Notes: generated from the letters alone by a model not told the origin. Shown: positions 25,837 to 35,453, counted from the stretch's first letter. The stretch is DNA of 64,000 nt from JAODBJ01 sp963782465 (GCA_963782465.1 CAWAJR010000007.1:310001-374000), one strand, 5' to 3'. Program-made: numbers and translations.

Positions 25837-26919
25837 ATGACGGCGACGCGCGCGGTCGTGGTCGGCGGCACCGGCCCGACGGGGATCTGGATCGTGCGGG
25901 GCCTGCTCAGTCGCGGCTACGACGTCACGATCCTGCATCGCGGCCAGCATGAACGCGACGAGACCCCGACCGAGGTCGAACACCTTCACGCCGACCCGTA
26001 CGACGACGCGGCGATGCACGACGTCTTCGCGACCCGCTCGTTCGATCTGGTCGTCGCGATGTACGGCCGGCTCCGCACCATCGCGGCGGCGACCGCCGGC
26101 CGCACCGAACGTTTCGTGTCGGTCGGTGGCGTGCCGGCCCACCGCGGGTGGATGAACGCACGCCTCTACGACCCGCCGGGCGTGCCGGTCCCCATCGCCG
26201 AAGACGGCCCGACCGTGCGTGACCCGAGCGAAGACCGCAAGGGCTATCGCGTCGCCCGCACGGAAGAGGCGGTGTTCGCGCATCATCCCAACGCCGCGCA
26301 CTTCCGCTACCCGTACGCGTACGGGCCGTACCAGCTCGTGCCGCGGGAGTGGTCGATCGTGCGCCGGCTCCTCGACGGCCGCCGCCGCATCATCCTCGCC
26401 GACGACGGTCTGACACTCCATCACCACGGCTTCACGCAGAACCTCGCGCATGCGGTGCTGCTCGGTGTCGACGACGAGCCGGGAGCGGCGGGCAAGATCT
26501 TCAACACCGGCGACGAGGAAGTGCTGTCGATCCGCCAGGTCGTGGAGTGCTGCGCGAGCGCGCTCGGTCACGAACTCGAGATCGTGTCGATGCCGTACGA
26601 CCTCGCGGTGCCCGCGCGCCCGCTGCTCACCCAACCATTCCCGACGCACCGCGTCCTCGACCTCTCGCGCGTCAAACGCGACCTCGGTTACCGCGACGTC
26701 GTCCCGGCGCGAGAAGCGGTGCCGCGCACCGCGCGGTGGCTGGCCGAACATCCCATCGCGCCCGGAGCGCAGGAAGAATTCGTTCTCACCGACCCGTTCG
26801 ATTACACGGCCGAGGACGAACTCATGGACGCGTGGGCCCGACTACGCGACACCTTGCCGCCGGTGCGTTTCGAACCGCCGCCCGGTTACGGGCTTGCCTA
26901 CAGCGGTCCCGGCAGCTGA
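25837..26919 (+). CDS. NAD-dependent epimerase/dehydratase (extended SDR)
   Basis: The 360-residue product opens with a Rossmann motif VVVGGTGPTGIWIVRGLL (GxxGxxG) and an LHRGQ basic segment that suggests NADP. The body keeps the extended-SDR plan, with FRYPYAYGPYQLVPREW near residue 165 and a C-terminal substrate domain. The expected YxxxK active pair is not clear; the nearest segment is GYRVARTEEAV near residue 133, so catalysis may be altered. It starts one base after the CoA transferase stop, so both may act in one pathway, perhaps acyl-CoA or side-chain degradation. The function is inferred only at family level. Confidence 0.82.
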   Translation: MTATRAVVVGGTGPTGIWIVRGLLSRGYDVTILHRGQHERDETPTEVEHLHADPYDDAAMHDVFATRSFDLVVAMYGRLRTIAAATAGRTERFVSVGGVPAHRGWMNARLYDPPGVPVPIAEDGPTVRDPSEDRKGYRVARTEEAVFAHHPNAAHFRYPYAYGPYQLVPREWSIVRRLLDGRRRIILADDGLTLHHHGFTQNLAHAVLLGVDDEPGAAGKIFNTGDEEVLSIRQVVECCASALGHELEIVSMPYDLAVPARPLLTQPFPTHRVLDLSRVKRDLGYRDVVPAREAVPRTARWLAEHPIAPGAQEEFVLTDPFDYTAEDELMDAWARLRDTLPPVRFEPPPGYGLAYSGPGS

Positions 26920-26937
26920 GCGGCCGGGAACGGCGGA

Positions 26938-27459
26938 TCAGCGGGGTTTGGCGCCGCGCCGCGACTTCGGGCGGGGCCGGCTCAACTCGATCTCGTCGAG
27001 CGGCACGGTATGGCCGGCTTCGCAGCGCACCTCGACCACGACCGGCGCGCCGCACGTCTCGTGCGCGAGCAGGAGCGGCGGCCCGAGCGCACCGGCCAGG
27101 TGACGGTCGCCCCATTGCATCAGCGCGAGCAACACGGGGAGCAGTTCGACGCCGGCCGGAGTGAGGACGTACTCGTCGCGCGTGCGCTGCCCGGGCTCCC
27201 GGTACGGGCGCCGCTCGAGGAGCCCCGCCACGACCAGTTCGCGCAGACGTGCCGCCGCCACCGCGGCGGTGATCCCGGCGCGGCGGGAGAAGTCGTCGAA
27301 ACGGGTCGTGCCGTAGAACGCCTCGCGCAGCACGAGCATCGCCGACCGGGTGCCGACGACGCCGAACGCACGGTCGATGGAACACCGATCCGACGACCAG
27401 GTGTCGCGTTCGGCGTCGGTCCCGGCGACATGCATGGGTTCGATGTTCTCGTGCGCCAC
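26938..27459 (-). CDS. HxlR family transcriptional regulator
   Basis: The 173-residue product is an HxlR-type winged helix: CSIDRAFGVVGTRSAMLVLREAFYGTTRFDDFSRRAGITAAVAAARLRELVVAGLLERRPY covers residues about 25-86 (shown here as a region, not a motif), followed by the wing DEYVLTPAGVELLPVLLALMQWGDRHL. A C-terminal extension of about 40 residues contains two cysteines (ETCGAP, VRCEAGH) that could bind a metal or sense thiol/aldehyde stress, as HxlR proteins often do. It lies downstream of the phosphoesterase gene on the same strand (38-base gap). Confidence 0.88.
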   Translation of the reverse strand: MAHENIEPMHVAGTDAERDTWSSDRCSIDRAFGVVGTRSAMLVLREAFYGTTRFDDFSRRAGITAAVAAARLRELVVAGLLERRPYREPGQRTRDEYVLTPAGVELLPVLLALMQWGDRHLAGALGPPLLLAHETCGAPVVVEVRCEAGHTVPLDEIELSRPRPKSRRGAKPR

Positions 27460-27497
27460 CCGCCGCCTCTGATCTGACTTGATTTGAGCATAGCCAG

Positions 27498-27947
27498 CTA
27501 GCAGATCCCGGCGACCTCCTGCCAGGTTTTGCCGCTGCGGACACTTTCAGGGTGCTCGGCGACGACGTCGAAGCCGGGACGAGCGTCGTCGTCGCGCATC
27601 TTCACCAACACCCAGTCGCGCCCGCCGGTGTGCGTCAACGCGAAGCCGCCCTGAAGCTTGTGGCCGTTGAGGACGAACGAAAGATGTTCGGGGTCGTCGC
27701 GCCGCATCTCCACCGAACCTTCGTCCCAGATGATGACCGCGCCGGTGCCACGCGTTGCGCCCTCGTGCACGCCTTCGAAGTCGCCGGCCGCGAGTGAATG
27801 GTCTTCGACCGCGACGGCCAGCCGCCGGACCGCCGGGTCGAGCGAGGGCCCTTTCGGCACCGCCCACGAACGCAGCACTTCCCCCGCCTGGAGCCGCACA
27901 TCGAAATGGAGCCGGGTCGCGTCATGCAGCTGCACCACGAATCGCAT
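27498..27947 (-). CDS. Stand-alone DNA ligase D 3'-phosphoesterase domain protein
   Basis: The 149-residue product matches the phosphoesterase (PE) domain of LigD. It has FVVQLHDATRLHFDVRLQ (metal-binding His and Asp, residues about 3-20), SWAVPKGPSLDP near residue 27, VEDHSLAAGDFEGV near residue 47, GAVIIWDEG near residue 69 and WVLVKMRDD near residue 112. PE domains trim 3' phosphates and ribonucleotides at double-strand breaks. Here it exists without the ligase or polymerase parts, as in some bacteria and archaea, so it may serve a separate end-cleaning role. Its start is the only ATG that keeps the first conserved strand. It is divergent from the aldo/keto reductase. Confidence 0.9.
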   Translation of the reverse strand: MRFVVQLHDATRLHFDVRLQAGEVLRSWAVPKGPSLDPAVRRLAVAVEDHSLAAGDFEGVHEGATRGTGAVIIWDEGSVEMRRDDPEHLSFVLNGHKLQGGFALTHTGGRDWVLVKMRDDDARPGFDVVAEHPESVRSGKTWQEVAGIC

Positions 27948-28062
27948 CGGCCCATCATGTCGGTTACCGGCGGAAGCCGGCCGACGCCGGGAGTAGATGC
28001 GGGCGTTCGATGGTTGGGTACCGCAGTAGCGGGCACCGGACGTTGCGCGACAAGGAGAAGGT

Positions 28063-28923
28063 ATGACGAGCGAGGATTCGGTTGCCGCGGCCGCCGCGGG
28101 CACGATCGACGTCGGTGGCGACCTGACCGTGAACCGCATGGGCTTCGGCGCGATGCGGATCACCGGCAAAGGGATCTGGGGAGAACCACCCGATCGCGAC
28201 GCGGCCACCGCGGTATTGCGCAAAGCGGTCGAACTCGGCGTGAACTTCATCGACACCGCCGACTCGTACGGGCCCGACGTGAGCGAGACGCTCATCGGTG
28301 AGGCACTGCGCCCGTACCCCGACGACCTCGTGATCGCGACGAAAGGCGGTCTCGAACGCGGTGGTCCGAACCAGTGGTCACCCAACGGGAAACCCGACCA
28401 TCTGCGCCAAGCGTGCGACGGCAGTTTGCGACGCTTGCACGTCGAGCAGATCGCGCTGTACCAGCTCCACCGACCCGACCCCAACGTGCCCCTCGCCGAG
28501 TCGATCGGCGCGCTGGTCGAGTTGAAGGCAGCAGGCAAGATCCGCCATATCGGTGTCTGCAACGTCACCGAAGCCGAACTGCGCGAGGCACAGGCGATCA
28601 CGCCGATCGTGTCGGTACAGAACCGCTACAACCCGACCGACCGCGCCTCCGACGGGCTCATCGACCTCTGCGAGCAGGAACAGCTCGTGTTCCTTCCGTG
28701 GGCACCGATCCTCGACCTCGACCGGAACGCGGCCGTGCAGCGGGTCGCGGAGCGGAACGGCGTTTCGCCCCGGCAGGTCGCCCTCGCCTGGTTGCTCGCG
28801 CGTTCGCCTTCGGTGTTGCCGATCCCCGGCACCGGTTCGGTCGCGCATCTCGAGCACAACGTCGCCGCGGCCGGGCTCGAGCTGAGCCCGAAAGAGGTCG
28901 ACGAGGTGCTCGAAGAAGCCTGA
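28063..28923 (+). CDS. Aldo/keto reductase
   Basis: The 286-residue product has a complete AKR TIM barrel with the catalytic tetrad: Asp and Tyr in FIDTADSYGP (near residue 63), Lys in VIATKGG (near residue 90) and His in ALYQLHRPDP (near residue 130). NADPH is bound by the LPIPGTGSVAHLEHN segment near residue 250. It reduces carbonyls in the cytoplasm; the subtype resembles bacterial AKR13/oxidoreductase Tas-like enzymes. The start is supported by AAGGAGAAGG immediately upstream. It converges with the GH92 gene with 15 bases between stops. Confidence 0.93.
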   Translation: MTSEDSVAAAAAGTIDVGGDLTVNRMGFGAMRITGKGIWGEPPDRDAATAVLRKAVELGVNFIDTADSYGPDVSETLIGEALRPYPDDLVIATKGGLERGGPNQWSPNGKPDHLRQACDGSLRRLHVEQIALYQLHRPDPNVPLAESIGALVELKAAGKIRHIGVCNVTEAELREAQAITPIVSVQNRYNPTDRASDGLIDLCEQEQLVFLPWAPILDLDRNAAVQRVAERNGVSPRQVALAWLLARSPSVLPIPGTGSVAHLEHNVAAAGLELSPKEVDEVLEEA

Positions 28924-28938
28924 CACGCGCGCGGCGCG

Positions 28939-31353
28939 TCACTTCGCCGTCATCGACGGGGGCGCGGCTGCCGCGGCGATGCCCCATTCCCGGTTGGGTT
29001 TCGGGCCGAGCACGAAGTGCAGCCGCGCACCGGTCGTGATGACCGAAGCCGGCACCCACGGGCACCCGTAACCCGACGCGCCGGTGCCACACGCCGGTGG
29101 CGCGTCGAACCCGCCGGCGGTGAGGCGCTGCACGTAACGGTTCCGGTCGGAGGCGGCAGGGGCGTCGATCGTGATCTTCTTCCCGCTGCCGAGCGTGATG
29201 ACGACACGGGGGAACAGCGGGCTGGCGAGCACGAGGTCGGCGCGACCGGGTGTCTCCGGGTAGAGGCCGACCGCCGCCCACACGTACCACGACGCCATCG
29301 CGCCGAGGTCGTCGTTGCCGGGCTCACCGTTCGGTGCCGGCGCGTAGAGGTCGGCGACGCGGCGAACGACGTCTTGGGTTCGCCACGGCGCGCCGGCGTA
29401 GTCGTACTCCCACGGGATACCGAGCGCGGGTTCGTTGCCCGCCCAGTCGTGGGGTTGTTTGCGGCTCGTGTTGAGCGCGGTGAAGAAGCGGTCGAGCTTG
29501 CGCACCGCCGTTGCGTTCCCGCCCATCGCGTCGAACAAGCCGCGCAGGTCTTGGGGCACGCTCCACGTGTACTGGATCGCGTTTCCCTCTTCCCATCCGT
29601 CTTGCCCGATGTTGGGAAGGGGCGACGGCTGGAACGCGGGGCCGGTCGGGAAGTTGCCGTTCGCGTCGCGCGCCTCCAGGTACCCGGCGGCCGGGTCGAA
29701 GAGGTGACGCCAGTTCGCGGCGCGGGCGGCGAACGTCTGCGCGGTCGCCGGCTGGCCGAGCGACGCCGCGAGCTGCGCGATCGCGGCGTCGTCGATCGCG
29801 TACTCGAGCGTCTCGGAACCTCCGATCGTGTAGTCGAACGACGTGCGATCGCGGCGACCGACCTCGACCCAGCCCTGCTTCAGGTATTCGTCGAGGTCCT
29901 GGCGCGCGACGTCCCAACCGAGCCCCGTTCCCGCGGTGGTCGCGCCCTTCACCATTGCCCGTAAGGCGGCGCCCGCGTCGAAGCCGCGCACACCGAACGC
30001 GTACGCGCCGGCGACGATCGGGTCGGCTGAATCGCCGTTCATCTCGCCCGCGTCGCCGTCGGTGTACGCGAGTTTCGGGAGGAACCCGTGCTGCGCATCG
30101 TCGGCGAGGAGCGATCGCATCATGTTGCTCACCTCGGTCGGGGCGAGCAGGGCGAGGAGTGGCACTTCCGATCGATAGATGTCCCAACCCGAGAAGTTCG
30201 CGTACTGCGTGTAGCCCCCCGCCGTGTGCGTCCGGCCGTCGAAGCCGGGGTACTCGCCGTTCACGTCGCTGAACACGTTCGGGTGCAGCAACGAGCGGTA
30301 CAACGCCGAGTAGAACGTCGCCTGCTGCGCGTGGGTGCCACCGGCGATCTGCACCCGGCCGAGCATGCGGTCCCATGCCGACGTCGCGGCGCGCGTGACC
30401 GGACCAAGATCGAAGCCTCGGGCCTCGGCCACGCGGTTGGCGCGCGCGTTCGCGATGCTCACGAACGAGATGCCGATGGCGACCGTTACCGCCCGGTCTC
30501 GGCGCGTGTCGAACGACACGATGGCGCCCGAGTGCTGGCCATCCTGCTGCCGGTTCGACGCCGCCACGGTTGCGCCTTGCCACGTGGCGAAGTGCCGGAA
30601 CGGGCGGTTGAAGACCGCGTCGAACGCGAGCCGGTAGGTGGCGGCGGTGTCGCAGAAGTGCCCCGACACGACCCAGCCCGCAACCTCTCGGTCGCCGATG
30701 ACTTCCGTGTGCGCGTTCTCGGCGGGTACCGCGCTGTCGGCCACCTTGAACAACACGTTTGCTGCGCTGGTCGAGGGGAACGTGAAACGGCCGAGGCCAC
30801 TGTGGGTCGCGACCGCCAGCGCGACGCCGATGTGGGAACCGGGAAGTTGCACCGAGTACCGGCCGGGCGCGGCGCGCTGTGAACCCGGGGCGAACTGTGC
30901 CGTCGCCAGCTCGGGTTCGCCGCCGACCGCGCCGACCGTCGGCAGGATCGGGACGTCGCCGAGGGCCGCGCACCCGGGACCGTTGAGGTGCGTGAGGCTG
31001 AAGCCCGACACCGCGCGGTCGCCCGCCGTGTAGCCGCCGCCCAACGCGCGGTGCGGCGAGGTGTCGGGCCCCCACTGCATCATCCCGAACGGCACGTCGG
31101 CCGCCGGTGACGCGTTCACGTTGCCGACCGCGCGGCCACCGACCCCGGTGCCCATGAACGGGTTGACCAGCGCGCTCGGTGCCCTGACCGGCGTGGGCGC
31201 GCCACTCGGAACGCCGGTGGGACCGGTCGCGGTCCCGCCCGCCGGGGCGCGGCTCCCGGAACACGCCGCGGCGATCAGCGTGATCGCGATCGCGATCGCA
31301 ACGGTGACCGCGACAGATGGGCGATGTCGAGGGAATGGCACGGCGCACAGCAT
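28939..31353 (-). CDS. GH92 family alpha-mannosidase-like lipoprotein
   Basis: The 804-residue product is a lipoprotein (signal helix, then lipobox AAACSGS). The GH92 N-terminal domain begins with VNPFMGTGVGGRAVGNVNASPAADVPFGMMQ (near residue 65, cited as a region). The catalytic (alpha/alpha)6 domain shows SGWDIYRSEVPLLALLAP, AYTDGDAGEMNGDSADP and GNEPALGIPWEYDYAGAP, and GEPGNDDLGAMASWYVW holds acidic residues of the calcium-dependent site. GH92 enzymes remove alpha-linked mannose outside the cell. The ATG at 31353 gives a normal lipoprotein signal; longer versions of this frame run antisense through the MBL gene and are not real. It is divergent from the MBL-fold gene. Confidence 0.92.
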   Translation of the reverse strand: MLCAVPFPRHRPSVAVTVAIAIAITLIAAACSGSRAPAGGTATGPTGVPSGAPTPVRAPSALVNPFMGTGVGGRAVGNVNASPAADVPFGMMQWGPDTSPHRALGGGYTAGDRAVSGFSLTHLNGPGCAALGDVPILPTVGAVGGEPELATAQFAPGSQRAAPGRYSVQLPGSHIGVALAVATHSGLGRFTFPSTSAANVLFKVADSAVPAENAHTEVIGDREVAGWVVSGHFCDTAATYRLAFDAVFNRPFRHFATWQGATVAASNRQQDGQHSGAIVSFDTRRDRAVTVAIGISFVSIANARANRVAEARGFDLGPVTRAATSAWDRMLGRVQIAGGTHAQQATFYSALYRSLLHPNVFSDVNGEYPGFDGRTHTAGGYTQYANFSGWDIYRSEVPLLALLAPTEVSNMMRSLLADDAQHGFLPKLAYTDGDAGEMNGDSADPIVAGAYAFGVRGFDAGAALRAMVKGATTAGTGLGWDVARQDLDEYLKQGWVEVGRRDRTSFDYTIGGSETLEYAIDDAAIAQLAASLGQPATAQTFAARAANWRHLFDPAAGYLEARDANGNFPTGPAFQPSPLPNIGQDGWEEGNAIQYTWSVPQDLRGLFDAMGGNATAVRKLDRFFTALNTSRKQPHDWAGNEPALGIPWEYDYAGAPWRTQDVVRRVADLYAPAPNGEPGNDDLGAMASWYVWAAVGLYPETPGRADLVLASPLFPRVVITLGSGKKITIDAPAASDRNRYVQRLTAGGFDAPPACGTGASGYGCPWVPASVITTGARLHFVLGPKPNREWGIAAAAAPPSMTAK

Positions 31354-31440
31354 GACGCGAGCCGCGGCCGCCCGCGTGCGCTCGTGCCCGGTCGGGAGGA
31401 TCTCGTTTGGCCCGCCGTCGGCGAGTGCGAAGCTGTCGCC

Positions 31441-32274
31441 ATGAGTGTCGACACCGTGCGAATCGGCGACGTCGTCCTGACCCGGGTGGGGTACGCCGAT
31501 GTGTTGCTCGACGCGGCCCGGGTCGGGCTGACCCCGGAGGAGGTCGGCGCCGTCGCCTGGGCCGAGCCGACGTGGGCCGACCACGGCCAGGTACGCGCCG
31601 GTGCGGCGGCGTGGATCATCGACGACGGTGCGGCCCGCATCGTCGTCGACCCCGCGTTCGCGGCCGACGAGATCCTGCGCAACGATGCCGATGCGGCCGC
31701 GCACCAGGAGGCGTTCGCGTCGATCCTCTCCGCTGCCGGGTTCCCGCGTGAGAGCGTCACCCATGCGGTCGCCACGCACTTCGAGGGCGTCGGGATGCTC
31801 GGCTGGCGCAACGACGACGGCTCGTGGTCGCCCTTCTTCCCCAACGCGCCGATCCTGTTGTCGCAACGCGAACTCGACGCGTTCGACGCCGGGTTCTCGC
31901 GCGACGTCATCGGTGGGTTCGAAGCGCTGCGCGCCGAGGGTGCGGTGCGCGCGGTGACGGGTGACCGCACCGCGATCACCGATGCGGTCTCGATCGAGTT
32001 CACCGGCTGCCACAGCCCCGGCCACCAGATCGTTCGGGTCGAATCGGGTGGTGACGCGGCGGTGGTCGTCGGCCACCTCGCGGTGAGCCCGCTTCACCTC
32101 GCGACGGGCGAGTGCCCGCCGGAACACGTCGACCCGGCCGGGGCGTACGCGCAACTCGTCGCGATGCGCGACAGCGGTTGCCTGCTTCTCGGGCCTCTCT
32201 GGCCCGCGCCGGGTGCGGGCCGGTGGGACGGCGTGCGTCTCGTGGCCATCGCGCCCTCCACCACGATCGCCTGA
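31441..32274 (+). CDS. MBL-fold hydrolase with degenerate metal site
   Basis: The 277-residue product has the metallo-beta-lactamase layout: a strand pair with AAWIIDDGAARIVVDPAF near residue 55, the segment VTHAVATHFEGVGMLGW near residue 108, GCHSPGHQIVRVESGG near residue 187 and VVVGHLAVSP near residue 206. The zinc motif HxHxDH, usually THxHxDHVGW here, reads THFEGVGMLGW, so two of the three ligands are gone, while the later CHSPGH histidines remain. It is probably weakly active or altered in metal use. The ATG is near a divergent promoter region shared with GH92 (87 bases). Confidence 0.8.
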   Translation: MSVDTVRIGDVVLTRVGYADVLLDAARVGLTPEEVGAVAWAEPTWADHGQVRAGAAAWIIDDGAARIVVDPAFAADEILRNDADAAAHQEAFASILSAAGFPRESVTHAVATHFEGVGMLGWRNDDGSWSPFFPNAPILLSQRELDAFDAGFSRDVIGGFEALRAEGAVRAVTGDRTAITDAVSIEFTGCHSPGHQIVRVESGGDAAVVVGHLAVSPLHLATGECPPEHVDPAGAYAQLVAMRDSGCLLLGPLWPAPGAGRWDGVRLVAIAPSTTIA

Positions 32275-32403
32275 CCGCACCCCGACGGGGGTGCTGGCAC
32301 CCGCGCCCGCGTCACCGGCTGGCTTCCTTGGCAGGCGCTGCGCCCGCCACCAGACTGCGCTCATGACGGGCGCGCGGGAACCTCGCGGGAGGATGCTGCG
32401 AGC

Positions 32404-34935
32404 GTGAGCAAGCGGCGCGACGGAACGCCGGCATTGACCGCGACCCTGGCGGTCTGCTGGTACCGCTTCCGGGTCACGTTGCGTCGCCGGGTGTTGGGGT
32501 ACCTCGGCCTCGTGGTCCTCATCGCATTGCTCGGCGGCGTCGCGCTGGGCTCACTGGCCGCGGCGCGGCGCACGCAATCGTCGTTCCCGGCGTTCCTCGC
32601 CGGCACCAACCCCTCCGACCTGTTCGTCAACGACTTCAGCGCGACCAATACACCGTCGATCGACTTCGCGGCCGCGCTCGCTCGCCTGCCACACGTCGAG
32701 CACGTCGCATCGTGGGGCCTTCCGAACGTGCTCCGGCTGGGGCCCGACGGGAAACCGTTCGGCCCGAACCCCGACCTCACCACGTCGGGCGTCTTCACCG
32801 TGGTGAGCACCGACGGTCTCTACCGGGCCCAGGACCGCGCCACGTTGTCGAGCGGGAGGTGGGCCGATCCGTCTCGGTCCGACGAAGCCGTCATGAGCGC
32901 GCCGGCGGCGCGCGTGCTCGGCGTGCCGGTCGGCGGCACGTTACGGCTCGGGTTCTACACCGACGCGGCATCGAACCGGCCGAACTACGAGACCGATCCG
33001 GGCCCGGCGGTGTTCGAGGCGAACATCAAGGTGGTCGGCATCGTCACGTTCAACCGCGAAGTCGTGCAGGACGACATCGACCAGTTCCCGACCTACGTGC
33101 TGCTGAGCCCCCGGCTCGCACCACGGTTGAAGCAGTGTTGCGGCGAGGGCAATGGGGTGATGGTCGGGTTGCAGCTCGATCACGGTTCGCGCTCGGTGCC
33201 CGCAGTCGAATCAGAGATCGGCCACGCGTTCCCGCAAGCGCGGATCACCGCGCTCACCTCGTCGGAGTTGGCGAAGGCAGAACGCGCGATCGAGCCGGCG
33301 TCGATCGCGCTCGCGGTGTTCGGTCTCATCGCCGCGCTGGCGACGCTGCTCGTCGCGGGCCAGGTGATCGGGCGCCAGTTGCGGTCGAGGGCAGCCGAGC
33401 GCGCCGTGCTGCGCGGGTTCGGCGCGAGCCCGTCGGCGACGGTGCTCGATCCGCTGGTCGGCATCGGCGCGGCGATCGTGACCGGCGCCGGTGCCGCGGC
33501 GCTCGTGGCCGCGCTCGCGTCGCCCCTCGCGCCGATCGGCGTGGTCCGTTCCGTCGAGGTGTCTCCCGGCATCGCGCTCGACTGGACGGTGCTCGGCGGT
33601 GGTACCGCCGCGCTCATCGTCGCGCTCGGAGCGGTGGCCACCGCCTTGGCCCTCTACAGCGCGCCGCACCGGGTTGCCGCTCGCGCTCGAATGGGCAATG
33701 CAGCACGCCGCTCCACGGCGCTCGGTCGCATCGGTACGACGTCGGGGCTATCGCCGTCGGCGGCGACCGGGATCCGATTCGCGATCGAGCCGGGGAGCGG
33801 GACGAACGCCGCGCCGGTTCGTTCCGCGATCCTCGGTGGCGCGCTCGCGATGGCAGTCGTGATCGCGACCGTCGTGTTCGGGGCCAGTCTCAACGCGCTC
33901 GTGTCGCGGCCGTCGCTCTACGGGTGGAACTGGGACTACGAGCTGCGATCGGCGTACGCGGGTGTTTCGAACATCCCATTGACGACCGCGACGCGAGTGC
34001 TCGCGCGCGACCCGAACATCGAGGCGTGGTCCGGCGTGTACTTCGTCAGCGTCCGGATCGACGGGCTGACCGTGCCCGCGCTCGCCACGACGCCCGGCGC
34101 GGCGGTGGGCCCGTCACGGCTCTCGGGGCGGGCGCTGCGCTCCAACCGCCAGGCGCTGCTGGGCGCGGCGACCCTCGCGCAGCTGCGCAAGCACGTCGGC
34201 GACACGATCTCGGTCGCGGTCGGCCCCAAGACCTACCGGCTCACCGTCGTCGGGACGGTCGCGTTGCCCGCCGTCGGTGTCGCGACCGACGTGCACACCG
34301 ATCTGGCGACCGGTGCCGTGCTCCCCACACCGTTGCTCCCGGAGTCGCTGAAGGGCTTCGGCGATCACGACGGGCCGGAGGCGATCCTCCTTCGCCTGCG
34401 TCACGGTGTGAATGCGGTCGACGCCCGCCGGAGGCTCGCGCGCGACGCGGCCCGGATACTGACGCACGGCTCCGACGGGCCCGTCAGCGTGGTCACGGTG
34501 CAACGGCCGGCCGAGATCGTCAACTACCGCACCATGGGTTCGACACCGGCATTGCTCGGCCTCGGGCTCGCCGCCGGTGCCGTGACTGCGCTGTTGCTCA
34601 CCCTCGTCGCCTCGGTGCGGAGACGGCAGCGCGATCTCGCGCTGTTGAAGACGATCGGTTTCACCCGGCGCCAGCTCGCGAGCGTCGTCTTATGGCAGTC
34701 GGTGGTGGCGGTCGCGCTCGGCACACTCGGGGGCGTGCCCTGCGGGGTCATCGCCGGGCGCTTCCTGTGGGACCGCTTCTCGAACGCGATCCACGTGGTG
34801 CCCGACCCGACCGTGCCCGCCGCGACGATCGCGCTCGTCGTCGCCGGAGCGGTCGTGCTCGCCTACCTCGTGGCGGCGTGGCCGGGCCGCGAAGCCGCGC
34901 GCACCCCGGCGGCACTCCTCCTGCACCGCGAGTAG
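32404..34935 (+). CDS. FtsX/MacB-like ABC transporter permease (first copy)
   Basis: The 843-residue membrane protein has two FtsX-like permease repeats. There is one helix near residue 35 after WYRFRVTLRRR, a large extracytoplasmic domain (about 60-290), three helices (about 300-410), a second extracellular domain (about 490-690) and three final helices with RQRDLALLKTIGFTRRQLAS (coupling region, near residue 740). No ATPase gene is nearby, so the partner must be elsewhere. The GTG at 32404 has GGGAGG about 11 bases upstream. The permease at 36947-39465 is a clear paralogue. Such permeases usually export lipids, peptides or lipoproteins, or transmit force; the substrate is unknown. Confidence 0.88.
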   Translation: MSKRRDGTPALTATLAVCWYRFRVTLRRRVLGYLGLVVLIALLGGVALGSLAAARRTQSSFPAFLAGTNPSDLFVNDFSATNTPSIDFAAALARLPHVEHVASWGLPNVLRLGPDGKPFGPNPDLTTSGVFTVVSTDGLYRAQDRATLSSGRWADPSRSDEAVMSAPAARVLGVPVGGTLRLGFYTDAASNRPNYETDPGPAVFEANIKVVGIVTFNREVVQDDIDQFPTYVLLSPRLAPRLKQCCGEGNGVMVGLQLDHGSRSVPAVESEIGHAFPQARITALTSSELAKAERAIEPASIALAVFGLIAALATLLVAGQVIGRQLRSRAAERAVLRGFGASPSATVLDPLVGIGAAIVTGAGAAALVAALASPLAPIGVVRSVEVSPGIALDWTVLGGGTAALIVALGAVATALALYSAPHRVAARARMGNAARRSTALGRIGTTSGLSPSAATGIRFAIEPGSGTNAAPVRSAILGGALAMAVVIATVVFGASLNALVSRPSLYGWNWDYELRSAYAGVSNIPLTTATRVLARDPNIEAWSGVYFVSVRIDGLTVPALATTPGAAVGPSRLSGRALRSNRQALLGAATLAQLRKHVGDTISVAVGPKTYRLTVVGTVALPAVGVATDVHTDLATGAVLPTPLLPESLKGFGDHDGPEAILLRLRHGVNAVDARRRLARDAARILTHGSDGPVSVVTVQRPAEIVNYRTMGSTPALLGLGLAAGAVTALLLTLVASVRRRQRDLALLKTIGFTRRQLASVVLWQSVVAVALGTLGGVPCGVIAGRFLWDRFSNAIHVVPDPTVPAATIALVVAGAVVLAYLVAAWPGREAARTPAALLLHRE

Positions 34936-34952
34936 CGATCAGGCGGTGGTGG

Positions 34953-35453
34953 TCACGCGACGGTCGTGCCGTACATCTCGCCGAGCGGGTCCTTGATCAG
35001 TTCGAGCCGTTCGCCGTCGGGGCCGCTGAAGTAGAGCGACGAGCCGCTCATCGCGCGGGTCGCGACGCCCGCCGCCTCGAGATTCGCGCGCAGGCGTTCC
35101 CAGCGCTGCGGGTCGACCGAGATCGCGAGATGGTGCAGCCCGCCGAGCACCTCCGCGTAGTCGCCGAGGTCGAGCCCGGGGAAGTCGAAGAACGCGAGCA
35201 GGTTCCCGTTCCCGATGTCGAAGAAGAAATGCGTCGAACCGCGATAGTCGCGGTTCTCGAACAACTCGGTGAGCGGGAACTCCAACACGTCCTGGTAGAA
35301 CGCGATTGTTTTCTCGACGTCTCGGGAGAGCAACGCGAGGTGATGCACGCCCCGCGCCGACGATGCCGGCCGCTCACCCGCGGGTCGAAGATGGCGTGCT
35401 CGCATCGCCGCCCACTCCTCGCGGCGATCGACCTCGGCACCGTGCTGCGTCAT
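34953..35453 (-). CDS. VOC family (glyoxalase/dioxygenase fold) protein
   Basis: The 166-residue product carries one vicinal-oxygen-chelate domain: VHHLALLSRDVEKTIAFYQDVLEFPL (residues about 36-61), STHFFFDIGNGNLLAFFDFP near residue 73, GGLHHLAISVD near residue 104 and SLYFSGPDGERLELIKDP near residue 138. Metal ligands are plausible at the first HH, the second HH and the C-terminal Glu. The first 35 residues have no similarity, so translation may begin at Met17. Members include glyoxalases, resistance proteins and dioxygenases; which one is not clear. It converges with the first FtsX permease (17 bases apart). Confidence 0.85.
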   Translation of the reverse strand: MTQHGAEVDRREEWAAMRARHLRPAGERPASSARGVHHLALLSRDVEKTIAFYQDVLEFPLTELFENRDYRGSTHFFFDIGNGNLLAFFDFPGLDLGDYAEVLGGLHHLAISVDPQRWERLRANLEAAGVATRAMSGSSLYFSGPDGERLELIKDPLGEMYGTTVA

